Shown: piece after piece, positions 1 to 5,020 of the stretch | Numbering within the stretch: the stretch's first letter is position 1 | Layout: each line of letters opens with the position of its first letter | Source of the DNA: an uncultured Methanobrevibacter sp. | GTDB taxonomy: Archaea; Methanobacteriota; Methanobacteria; Methanobacteriales; Methanobacteriaceae | Reading direction: 5' to 3' | NCBI GenBank assembly: GCA_946611495.1 | Contig: CAMODR010000127.1 | Coordinates: 1-5,020 of the forward strand | DNA: 5,020 nt | The notes under the pieces: model-generated | What the model was told of the DNA's origin: nothing | The model's database searches: none | What the model saw: only the letters and a program-made list of their open reading frames with translations | Program-made: the position numbers and the translations under genes

Positions 1-60
1 TAATTTATATTTAAGAAACTAAGATTTCTATAATTTATATTTAAGAAACAAAGATTTCAA
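1..60. repeat. 30-bp tandem direct repeat covering the secD stop codon
   Basis: Bases 1-30 and 31-60 are two adjacent copies of one 30-base unit beginning TAATTTATATTTAAGAAAC. They differ only at unit positions 20 and 29 (28 of 30 identical). The right copy contains the last codons and the TAA stop of secD. The left copy lies just downstream of the gene. Because 30 is a multiple of three, the downstream copy stays in the secD frame: the gene ends IEIFVS-stop and the copy would read IEILVS-stop. This is seen directly. More copies may lie beyond the left edge. No hairpin with a T-run, and so no clear terminator, is visible here. Confidence 0.9.
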
Positions 61-1264
61 TAAATTTAGCATAAGCTGGTCTGGTAATGAATACACCAAT
101 TAAAACCCCTATGATTGTAGTGAATGCAAAACCAGCAATTGTACCAATACCACTGCTTCCTCTTGCAAATCCAACATATGCTAGAGGTAACATAGCTGCA
201 ATCAATGTACCTGCTGAAGCGAAAATAATGAACAATGCATTCTTAACGTTCATTTGGGTTCTTGTTCTTCTGTGTCTAGTGTTTTCATCATCGTGGTGCA
301 ATACCTCATCCGTAATGATGATCTGGTCGTCTACCCCAGTACCTACAGATGCGATTAAACCTGCAATTGCCGCCAAGTCAATGTTCCAATGTATAATTGA
401 AGCTATTCCTAAAATGATAATTATCTCGGAAAGTGTAGTGATAAGAATAGGAATTGCTAAGAAAGCTCTTCTGTATCTAAGGAATACAACTCCAGAAATA
501 CCTAATATTGCAAGAAGACCTGCAATTAATGCTCCTTGTCCAAATTGTTGACCGAGCTCTGGAGATACTGTATTTGACCCTACAGTGTGAATCTTAACAG
601 GCAATGAACCTGTTTTTAAAACAGTGAATACTGTATTGGATTCTGATTTTGCGGTTTCAACATCATCTGCACCACCAGTTACTTGAACTTCAGCAACAGC
701 TTCTCCACTTGCTAATTCATCTGCTAAAGCAGGAGGGTTGTCATCGATTTGCTTGCCGTCAAGGTACATTACAACTTCATGTCCGCCTTTTCCTTTTGCA
801 AGCTCTGCGAATTTCTTAGCTCCATCGGTAGTTAATGTAAATGGAACTTGCCATTCTCCAGTCTCTCCAACAACAGGGGCTTCTACAGATGCAACATCGC
901 TACCGGTTAAAACGGTCTTATTGTCTATTTTAGCTTCAAAGATACCTGGATTTCCAATCAGCCGTTCAACTTCTTCTGGTGTCTTTCCGGCCATCTCAAC
1001 TATAACCATCTGGTCTCCACTGGACCTTACCTTTACATCAGTTACACCATAAAGGTTAAGCCTTTTGTCGAGTACAGAGGTTACAACATCCATTGTACTT
1101 TGATTGACAGGGTGTTCCAATTCCAATTGAATTGATGATCCTCCCTTTAAGTCAAGACCTTGTTCAACTCCAAGTAAGCTGATGCTTAGAATACTTATGA
1201 TAAGGAAAATTAAGAGGATTATCACTTGCCTATCTTTAAAGAATTTTGATAAGTTGCTAGCCAT
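41..1264 (-). CDS. secD: Protein-export membrane protein SecD (archaeal type)
   Basis: SecD forms a membrane complex with SecF that assists late steps of protein export through the SecYE channel; in bacteria the pair uses the proton gradient. Archaea lack SecA, so the archaeal role is less settled. From the start at 1264 the product has 407 residues: a short basic N-terminus, TM1 about 14-32, the family hallmark GLDLKGG at 36-42, an external domain to about 240, then five membrane segments near 243-263, 267-291, 296-318, 343-364 and 374-396. TM4 holds VGTGVDDQ (307-314) and a further Asp-Glu (319-320), the acidic residues expected for this segment. A basic loop rich in Arg/His follows. The ATG at 1270 is also possible and would overlap the secF stop as ATGA, but the ATG at 1264 sits 9 bases after the Shine-Dalgarno sequence, against 3 for the upstream ATG. 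The gene is cotranscribed with secF. The secF-then-secD order is the archaeal pattern, as far as I know, and the reverse of bacteria. Confidence 0.95.
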   Translation of the reverse strand: MASNLSKFFKDRQVIILLIFLIISILSISLLGVEQGLDLKGGSSIQLELEHPVNQSTMDVVTSVLDKRLNLYGVTDVKVRSSGDQMVIVEMAGKTPEEVERLIGNPGIFEAKIDNKTVLTGSDVASVEAPVVGETGEWQVPFTLTTDGAKKFAELAKGKGGHEVVMYLDGKQIDDNPPALADELASGEAVAEVQVTGGADDVETAKSESNTVFTVLKTGSLPVKIHTVGSNTVSPELGQQFGQGALIAGLLAILGISGVVFLRYRRAFLAIPILITTLSEIIIILGIASIIHWNIDLAAIAGLIASVGTGVDDQIIITDEVLHHDDENTRHRRTRTQMNVKNALFIIFASAGTLIAAMLPLAYVGFARGSSGIGTIAGFAFTTIIGVLIGVFITRPAYAKFIEIFVS

Positions 1265-1266
1265 AT

Positions 1267-2409
1267 TCATTTACCTCCTTTTTCCTTTTTTCTGCTTTTC
1301 TTGTTTTTACGTTTGTTACCTTTTTTATTGGATTTTTTGGATTTTGATGATTTGTTGGATTTATTCTCTGATGACTCTTTTTCATCATTGGAAGAATCTT
1401 CATCTTTTGATGAATCTTTATCTTTTGAAGAGCCCTTTTCTTCATCATCGCTAGACTTGCTTTTAATCCTGTCTCTTAAGGATGATTTTTCTTTAGTCTC
1501 TTCTTTTTTGGAAGCTTTCTTATTTTGAGATTTGGAAGCATCAGAACTTATGTTATATTTTTCATGTTTTTTCTCATGTTTCCAATCGATATAAGTTTTA
1601 AGGATTCCTAAGTTCATGAGCCAAGTTGAAAGAATATCTCCAATCAATCCGATAACCAAAACAGCGGAAATGTTACTTAATGTAGTTGCTTCAGGCATGA
1701 TTATTACAGTAACCAAATATAAAATAGCCATTGCAGCTATTGCAGCAAAGGACATGGTTAAACCTGTATGCATTGCATTTCTAGCTCTTTCGTTAACAGT
1801 TCCTTCCCTACGTTTCAAGAGTCTTGTGGTAAGGAGAATATCTGTATCCACACTGTACCCAATAAGCATTAGCAATGCACCGACAGATGCAATTGACAAT
1901 GGTATGTGAAGCAATGACATGCCTCCAAGAGCAATCAGAATATCACATAATGCCGCAAGGATAATAGCTACTGAAGGTACAGGCTCTCTAAATACAATAA
2001 AAACAGTAATTGCCATGAATAGGAAAGCAAAAATCATAGCGATATAGATTTGTCCCATTGCCTCTTCACTTAAAACAGGACCAATCTCGTTATAGCTGAT
2101 TACCTTGGCCTTTCCATTTATGGCACTTGTAAATGTACTTGAATTAACATTATTTTCCAGTTCTACAGTAACCTTATTGTCACCATTGCTTGTAACTTTT
2201 ATATTGTTTGTATGTAATTCTTGTGTTAACTGTTGTTCAAGGTCACTTTGGCTTATAGAATCTGCCAATTGCAATTCTGCAAGTGATCCTCCCTTCAGTT
2301 CCACTCCTTGTTCAATTCCATTAAATGAAATTAGAGCTAAGGATAAAAGTGCAAGTATGATAGGTATGACAATTAAGGCCTTATGATTTTCCATAATTTT
2401 GTCAAACAT
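1267..2409 (-). CDS. secF: Protein-export membrane protein SecF with a long charged C-terminal tail
   Basis: SecF is the partner of SecD in the membrane complex that assists Sec-dependent export. The product has 380 residues. The core is typical: TM1 about 11-29, GVELKGG (35-41), a small external domain to about 115, then TM segments near 119-140, 145-165, 173-195, 217-237 and 248-269. TM4 carries GYSVDTDILLTTRLLKR (184-200), the conserved SecF segment with Asp and Arg. The core ends near residue 275, about where an archaeal SecF normally stops. The remaining 105 or so residues are low-complexity and hydrophilic: a mixed Lys/Ser/Glu stretch, an acidic Ser/Asp/Glu block (321-349), then a very basic block (350-380, with 17 Lys/Arg and 1 Glu by my count). 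With six membrane segments the tail should be cytosolic. The start ATG at 2409 has GGTG 10 bases upstream. A nearby ATG at 2417 is out of frame. Confidence 0.95.
   Translation of the reverse strand: MFDKIMENHKALIVIPIILALLSLALISFNGIEQGVELKGGSLAELQLADSISQSDLEQQLTQELHTNNIKVTSNGDNKVTVELENNVNSSTFTSAINGKAKVISYNEIGPVLSEEAMGQIYIAMIFAFLFMAITVFIVFREPVPSVAIILAALCDILIALGGMSLLHIPLSIASVGALLMLIGYSVDTDILLTTRLLKRREGTVNERARNAMHTGLTMSFAAIAAMAILYLVTVIIMPEATTLSNISAVLVIGLIGDILSTWLMNLGILKTYIDWKHEKKHEKYNISSDASKSQNKKASKKEETKEKSSLRDRIKSKSSDDEEKGSSKDKDSSKDEDSSNDEKESSENKSNKSSKSKKSNKKGNKRKNKKSRKKEKGGK
1273..1280 (-). promoter_or_regulatory. Shine-Dalgarno sequence of secD
   Basis: On the minus strand this reads AAGGAGGT, a nearly full match to the archaeal anti-Shine-Dalgarno sequence. 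It lies within the last codons of secF, which encode Lys-Gly-Gly-Lys. Spacing is 3 bases to the ATG at 1270 and 9 bases to the ATG at 1264, which favours the latter. The position suggests that secD translation is coupled to the end of secF. Confidence 0.85.
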
Positions 2410-2419
2410 TTTTTCATTA

Positions 2420-2424
2420 CACCT
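2420..2424 (-). promoter_or_regulatory. Weak Shine-Dalgarno sequence of secF
   Basis: The minus strand reads AGGTG, matching the 3' part of the archaeal GGAGGTGAT consensus, 10 bases before the ATG at 2409. It is clearly weaker than the secD site. Confidence 0.55.
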
Positions 2425-2449
2425 ATAAAAATTCTAGTAATTATTATGT

Positions 2450-2466
2450 ATAATTTTATAATAATA
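2450..2466 (-). promoter_or_regulatory. Candidate TATA element for secFD
   Basis: The minus strand reads ATTATTATAAAATTATA, with TTATAAAAT starting 52 bases before the secF ATG. A transcription start about 25 bases further on would give a short leader containing the ribosome binding site. The surroundings are so A/T-rich that TATA-like strings are expected by chance, and another candidate lies near 2490-2500, so the exact box is uncertain. Confidence 0.35.
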
Positions 2467-2580
2467 TGGTTGATATTTTGATAAAAATTTATACATATTA
2501 ACTTTCTTTTTTATTATTATTAAATTATTTGTTGATTTTATTATTTTTTTTAGTGAAATTATTTTTATTTTTTAAAAAAG

Positions 2581-2736
2581 TAGTTTTAGAATAATTTTTA
2601 AAATATGTTTTTGAATAGTTTAAAAAATAGTTTTAGAATAGTTTTTAAAATTAGTTTTAGAATAGTTTTTAAAATTAGTTTTAGATTAGTTTTTAAAATA
2701 AGTTTCAGAATAGTTAAAAAAATAGTTTTAAAAATT
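2581..2736. repeat. Tandem array of a 24-bp A/T-rich repeat, about 6.5 copies
   Basis: The unit reads TAGTTTTAGAAT then AGTTTTTAAAAT. Copies start at 2581, 2605, 2628, 2652, 2676 and 2700, with a truncated seventh at 2723. Units 3 and 4 (2628-2651, 2652-2675) are identical. Units 1 and 5 each differ from them by one base. Units 2 and 6 are 23 bases long and more diverged. Copies abut with no spacers, so this is not CRISPR. The most conserved copies are central and the edges have decayed, as expected of an array that grew by slippage or unequal exchange. Its function is unknown. Confidence 0.9.
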
Positions 2737-2783
2737 TAAAAAGAGCATGTTTTTGTGTATCAGGATAAAATAGTTATTTTAAT

Positions 2784-2816
2784 AAAAAAATAGAATTAGA
2801 ATTAGTATAATTCTAA
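2784..2816 (-). terminator. Hairpin plus T-run terminator of the flavodoxin gene
   Basis: A perfect 9-bp inverted repeat, TTAGAATTA (2796-2804) and TAATTCTAA (2808-2816) with a 3-base loop, overlaps the last codons and the TAA stop (2804-2802) of the flavodoxin gene. On the minus strand it is followed after 5 bases by seven T residues (2790-2784). Archaeal termination depends mainly on the T-run. The stem is mostly A/T and therefore weak. Confidence 0.5.
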
Positions 2817-3290
2817 ATCTAATTGGTCAATGGTTTTTTCAGTATCCTTTCTAATCATTTCAAGGTTTTTGTCACGGGTTTTGATACTGAATTCCTGAAC
2901 TACCCTTGCCCCTCTTGCTCTTAGCTTAAGGTCCATTTTATTAAGAGCTGCTGAGCTGTCAGAACTGGATGTGGTGGTAAAAATGACTATGTCTTTTCCA
3001 AAGAAGTTGTATTGGTCAATTAGGGTAATTATTGCAGGAGATGGATTGTTAGCCCAAATAGGCCCTCCTATGTAGATAGTGTCATATTCGCTTAAATCCA
3101 AATTTGGAGGATAAATTTCGGTTTTGCTTTCTCTAAATGCATCAAAAGTGGATGTTAATCTGTTTTTAAATCCGTCACGTTTTTTCAAGTCTCTTATTCT
3201 ACAAATGTCACATCTTAAATTGACTGCTAATGTTTCTGCAACTTGCTGTGTTTTTCCTCCATCTGAATAGTATAAAATTATTCGATTCAT
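2802..3290 (-). CDS. Flavodoxin-family protein
   Basis: This 162-residue single-domain protein has the flavodoxin fold and should bind FMN and act as a cytosolic electron carrier or small flavin oxidoreductase; its partner cannot be told from sequence. Strand beta-1 (RIILYYS, 3-9) leads into the FMN phosphate loop SDGGKT (9-14), then helix TQQVAETLAVNL. GGPIWANNPSPAI (75-87) matches the family's G-x-P-I-W-x-x-x-x-P-x-x-x loop that packs on the flavin. FTTTSSSDSS (104-113) fits the third flavin-contacting loop. Two departures stand out: the phosphate loop has Gly where most flavodoxins have Thr (usual form S-x-T-G-x-T), and there is a CxxC at 27-30 at the start of strand 2. The protein has no membrane segment or signal peptide. 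The start at 3290 is supported by AAGGAG 7 bases upstream. The gene is flanked by its own promoter and terminator, so it is probably monocistronic. Confidence 0.88.
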   Translation of the reverse strand: MNRIILYYSDGGKTQQVAETLAVNLRCDICRIRDLKKRDGFKNRLTSTFDAFRESKTEIYPPNLDLSEYDTIYIGGPIWANNPSPAIITLIDQYNFFGKDIVIFTTTSSSDSSAALNKMDLKLRARGARVVQEFSIKTRDKNLEMIRKDTEKTIDQLDLELY

Positions 3291-3297
3291 TTTAATA

Positions 3298-3303
3298 CTC
3301 CTT
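3298..3303 (-). promoter_or_regulatory. Shine-Dalgarno sequence of the flavodoxin gene
   Basis: The minus strand reads AAGGAG, with a 7-base spacer before the ATG at 3290. This fixes the start codon. Confidence 0.8.
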
Positions 3304-3341
3304 AGAGTTTTTTTTCATTAATCTTTAAAAATAAATAAGTA

Positions 3342-3384
3342 TAGAATAATTAATCGTTTATATTATAAAAACTTAATTATTCTA
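3342..3384 (-). promoter_or_regulatory. 12-bp inverted repeat bracketing the flavodoxin TATA box, candidate operator
   Basis: TAGAATAATTAA (3342-3353) is matched by its exact reverse complement TTAATTATTCTA (3373-3384). The arms are separated by 19 bases and their centres lie 31 bp apart, about three helical turns. The minus-strand TATA-like sequence TTTTTATAATATAAA (3371-3357) fills the space between them. A protein bound to both arms would cover or flank the site where TBP and TFB bind, so this could be an operator for the flavodoxin gene. It could also act as a weak hairpin at the end of argC transcripts. The match is direct; the regulatory role is inferred. Confidence 0.5.
3357..3371 (-). 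promoter_or_regulatory. TATA box of the flavodoxin gene
   Basis: The minus strand reads TTTTTATAATATAAA. Its core TTTATAATA begins 79 bases before the ATG. The same nine bases occur 77 bases before the argC ATG, which strengthens both calls. The predicted transcription start is near 3335-3340, leaving a leader of about 45-50 bases. Confidence 0.5.
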
Positions 3385-3416
3385 AAAATATTTTGATTTG
3401 TTTGTATGTTTCTTTT

Positions 3417-4436
3417 CTATGGATGCATTCCAAAGAAGTCTAATCCAGTTTTTTCATCAAAGCCACACATGATGTTCATGTTATGAATAGCTTGTCCAGA
3501 TGCTCCTTTAACTAAATTGTCAATAGCAGAGATAACAACAAGTCTGCCAGTCTCATCGATTTCAAAGCAACCGATTTGAGCATAGTTAGATCCTCTTACG
3601 CTGCTTAAGCGAGGAATTTCGCCATCTTCCAAGATTTGGATGAATGGTTCGCCTTCATATTGTTTTTTATAAAGGTCAAGGATTTCTTCACTTGTTATGT
3701 CTTCTTTGCCGTCAACTAAGAAACAATGGTTTGTAGTAAGAATTCCTCTGATTACTGGAACAAGGTGTGGTGTAAATGATATTTTAACATCAGAGAATGC
3801 TCCAAGTTCCTGTTGGATTTCTGGCATATGCCTGTGGCTTGTAGGTTTATAAGGGTTAACGTTATCTCCAATATTTGGATAATGTGTAGATGTTGTTGGA
3901 TTTACTCCAGCACCACTGACGCCAGTTTTAGAATCAAAAATCATTCTTTCGGCAATTTTAGCTTTTGATAAAGGAATTCCAGATAATATTGCACCAGTTA
4001 CAAAACATCCTGGATTTGCAATAAGGGTAGCTTTTTTAATTTCTTCTCTGTGAAGTTCTGGAAGTCCGAAAACACCTTTGATATCAGATGTGTGCTTGAT
4101 TCCATACCATTTTTCATAAACGTCAATGTCATTGAATCTGTAATCTCCACTTAAGTCGATTACCTTAGCTCCAGTTTCAAGCAATTCAGGAACTATTTTC
4201 ATTGAAGCACCATGTGGAGTTGCTGCAAATATGACGTCTGCATCCAATTCGCTTGGCTTCTTGTTTTTAAATACTAAATCTGTTCCTCTTATATGTGGAT
4301 GTATCTTATGCACTGGAGTTCCGTCATATTGTCTTGAGGTTATGTCAACTATTTCCACTTCAGGGTGAGATGATAACAATCTGATTAATTCTCCTCCAGT
4401 ATATCCACTTCCGCCTACAATCGCTACACTTACCAT
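3417..4436 (-). CDS. argC: N-acetyl-gamma-glutamyl-phosphate reductase
   Basis: ArgC catalyses the NADPH-dependent reduction of N-acetyl-gamma-glutamyl phosphate to N-acetylglutamate semialdehyde, the third step of arginine synthesis (EC 1.2.1.38), in the cytosol. The product has 339 residues, the usual length. The N-terminal nucleotide-binding fold starts [17 protein letters not shown], with the glycine-rich loop GGSGYTGG at 8-15. NPGCF (141-145) holds the catalytic cysteine C144. HRHMPEI (201-207) supplies the conserved histidines of the active site. [15 protein letters not shown] (307-321) is the conserved C-terminal family segment. No key residue is missing. A GTG at 4445 would add three residues, but that GTG is the end of the ribosome binding sequence AGGTG (4447-4443), which lies 6 bases before the ATG at 4436, so the ATG is chosen. 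No other arg genes lie in the window. The related LysY/ArgC enzymes for LysW-bound substrates are a less likely alternative. Confidence 0.95.
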   Translation of the reverse strand: MVSVAIVGGSGYTGGELIRLLSSHPEVEIVDITSRQYDGTPVHKIHPHIRGTDLVFKNKKPSELDADVIFAATPHGASMKIVPELLETGAKVIDLSGDYRFNDIDVYEKWYGIKHTSDIKGVFGLPELHREEIKKATLIANPGCFVTGAILSGIPLSKAKIAERMIFDSKTGVSGAGVNPTTSTHYPNIGDNVNPYKPTSHRHMPEIQQELGAFSDVKISFTPHLVPVIRGILTTNHCFLVDGKEDITSEEILDLYKKQYEGEPFIQILEDGEIPRLSSVRGSNYAQIGCFEIDETGRLVVISAIDNLVKGASGQAIHNMNIMCGFDEKTGLDFFGMHP

Positions 4437-4442
4437 TTTTAA

Positions 4443-4447
4443 CACCT
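4443..4447 (-). promoter_or_regulatory. Ribosome binding site that decides the argC start
   Basis: The minus strand reads AGGTG, then TTAAAA, then ATG. The site matches the archaeal GGTG core at a 6-base spacing. It contains the in-frame GTG that could be mistaken for a start codon. Confidence 0.65.
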
Positions 4448-4504
4448 AAATAATTTTTAACGTTTTATTTGTTTTTTTAATTAATATTTCATTTCTAAAT
4501 AGTC

Positions 4505-4513
4505 TATTATAAA
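4505..4513 (-). promoter_or_regulatory. Candidate TATA box of argC
   Basis: The minus strand reads TTTATAATA, identical to the core of the flavodoxin TATA box and at nearly the same distance (77 bases) from the start codon. It implies that argC is transcribed separately from ribL, which ends 55 bases upstream of the box. Chance occurrence in this A/T-rich spacer cannot be excluded. Confidence 0.42.
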
Positions 4514-4567
4514 TAAATATTATTTTTAATTAATGCTGTTCTTTTTCAAATATTTATTATTAATAAA

Positions 4568-5020
4568 TTAATCACAGTTTACATAATCTTCTTCAAAGTC
4601 AGAGTTGCGTATTTTCTTAATGATTTTACAAGTGCTGTCAAGCTCAGCAATTCTATGGTCTTCAACTCTCATTGCCTTAGCTTTGATTCCTCTTTTATCA
4701 AGTTCCTTTTGAAGCTTTTCCACATCATGTCTTTGGTCGAATCCAATAGCTATAATGTCTGGCTTGATTTCCTCTACAATTTTAAACATGTCTCCATCAT
4801 GGCCAATATACGCTTCATCAACAGGCTTTAGGTATTTGATCATTTCTAATCTTTGATTTTCATCAATAACAGGAATTCTCTTTTTCTTTTTCACTGTTGA
4901 GTCTCTAGCTATTACAACTGCAAGGACTGCATCTTCTCCTCCTAATTCCTTTGCTTTTTCCAGGTATAATCCATGTCCTGGATGTAATAAGTCGAATGCT
5001 CCTGTTGCCATTACTTTCAT
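4568..5020 (-). CDS. ribL: FAD synthetase RibL (archaeal FMN adenylyltransferase)
   Basis: RibL transfers AMP from a nucleotide (CTP can also serve in the characterised Methanocaldococcus enzyme) to FMN, giving FAD; it is unrelated to bacterial RibF. The protein is a cytidylyltransferase-like nucleotidyl transferase of 150 residues, the normal family length. Seen in the sequence: the N-terminal strand and loop [12 protein letters not shown] (5-16), with the catalytic HPGH (an HxGH motif) at 13-16; ARD (38-40); [10 protein letters not shown] (64-73), as in related enzymes; GFDQ (93-96) in the nucleotide-binding region; and cysteines C131 and C149 near the C-terminus. The characterised archaeal RibL is reported to be air-sensitive and to depend on C-terminal cysteines, which fits. 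The ATG occupies the last three bases of the window, so its ribosome binding site and promoter are not visible. The match to family length and N-terminus makes an upstream start unlikely. A glycerol-3-phosphate cytidylyltransferase is the main alternative, less likely in an archaeon with this cysteine pattern. Confidence 0.85.
   Translation of the reverse strand: MKVMATGAFDLLHPGHGLYLEKAKELGGEDAVLAVVIARDSTVKKKKRIPVIDENQRLEMIKYLKPVDEAYIGHDGDMFKIVEEIKPDIIAIGFDQRHDVEKLQKELDKRGIKAKAMRVEDHRIAELDSTCKIIKKIRNSDFEEDYVNCD

Larger units (their letters stand above)
2410..2801. other. 392-base A/T-rich intergenic region
   Basis: This is the only long gene-free stretch. From left to right it holds the secF leader and likely promoter (about 2410-2470), a featureless A/T-rich stretch with long T and A runs (about 2470-2580), the 24-bp tandem repeat array (2581-2736), and an A/T-rich stretch ending in the flavodoxin terminator (about 2784-2801). 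I see no RNA gene or conserved protein in it. The only open frame of note (2605-2739, plus strand) arises from the repeat. Confidence 0.8.

Noticed and set aside
87..551. Plus-strand 154-codon open frame
   Set aside because: It lies wholly antisense to the membrane part of secD, which has clear family motifs. The frame has no plausible domain.
738..1052. Plus-strand 104-codon open frame
   Set aside because: Antisense shadow of the SecD external domain.
1257..1448. Minus-strand 63-codon frame overlapping the end of secF and start of secD, very Lys-rich
   Set aside because: It is an alternative frame of the same A/G-rich low-complexity tail, with no ribosome binding site or recognisable domain. 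A secF frameshift is also unlikely, because the annotated frame ends precisely at the secD start.
1301..1528. Plus-strand 75-codon open frame rich in Leu, Asp and Ser
   Set aside because: It is the antisense of the low-complexity SecF tail. Composition explains the open frame, and there is no ribosome binding site.
1616..2386. Two plus-strand open frames (1616-1909, 2105-2386)
   Set aside because: Both are antisense to the conserved SecF core and carry no recognisable features.
2581..2736. CRISPR array
   Set aside because: Copies are contiguous with no unique spacers, the unit is A/T-only apart from a few G or C bases, and there are no cas genes.
2410..2801. Replication origin with iteron-like repeats
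   Set aside because: There is no Orc1/Cdc6 gene nearby and no G-rich origin recognition box. The repeats alone are insufficient.
4437..4445. GTG at 4445 as the argC start
   Set aside because: That GTG is part of the AGGTG ribosome binding sequence placed 6 bases before the ATG at 4436, and the protein family starts at that ATG.
4513..4557. 9-bp inverted repeat ATAAATATT / AATATTTAT in the ribL-argC spacer
   Set aside because: A/T-only arms with a 27-base loop are expected by chance in such A/T-rich DNA, and there is no adjoining T-run that would make it a terminator.

Overview
The window reads as chromosomal DNA of a methanogenic archaeon of the order Methanobacteriales, most like Methanobrevibacter. 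This is an inference from five things: a SecF/SecD pair with secF first, an archaeal-type FAD synthetase (RibL), strong GGAGGT/GGTG ribosome binding sites, TATA-like elements upstream of the genes, and extremely A/T-rich spacers between more balanced coding regions. All five genes lie on the minus strand, so they read from the right edge to the left.

Layout from right to left: (1) ribL, FAD synthetase, 5020 to 4568, complete in length although its leader is cut off by the window edge. (2) A 131-base spacer with a TATA-like element, then argC, N-acetyl-gamma-glutamyl-phosphate reductase, 4436 to 3417. (3) A 126-base spacer holding a perfect 12-bp inverted repeat that brackets a TATA box, then a small flavodoxin-family protein, 3290 to 2802, whose stop codon lies inside a hairpin followed by a T-run. 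(4) A 392-base A/T-rich spacer with about six and a half copies of a 24-bp tandem repeat. (5) The secF-secD pair, 2409 to 41, effectively one transcription unit with touching genes and a near-perfect Shine-Dalgarno sequence between them. (6) The last codons and stop of secD are tandemly duplicated as a 30-bp direct repeat at 1-60.

Functionally the window is mostly housekeeping. SecD and SecF form the membrane complex that assists protein export through the Sec channel in an organism expected to lack SecA. ArgC carries out the third step of arginine synthesis. RibL makes FAD from FMN, and the flavodoxin is expected to bind FMN. ArgC, the flavodoxin and secFD each appear to have their own promoter, so they are probably not one operon.

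I found no complete undescribed system. The points that stand out are the roughly 105-residue charged tail on SecF (acidic block, then very basic block), the 24-bp repeat array, the symmetric operator-like element around the flavodoxin TATA box, and the duplicated secD end.
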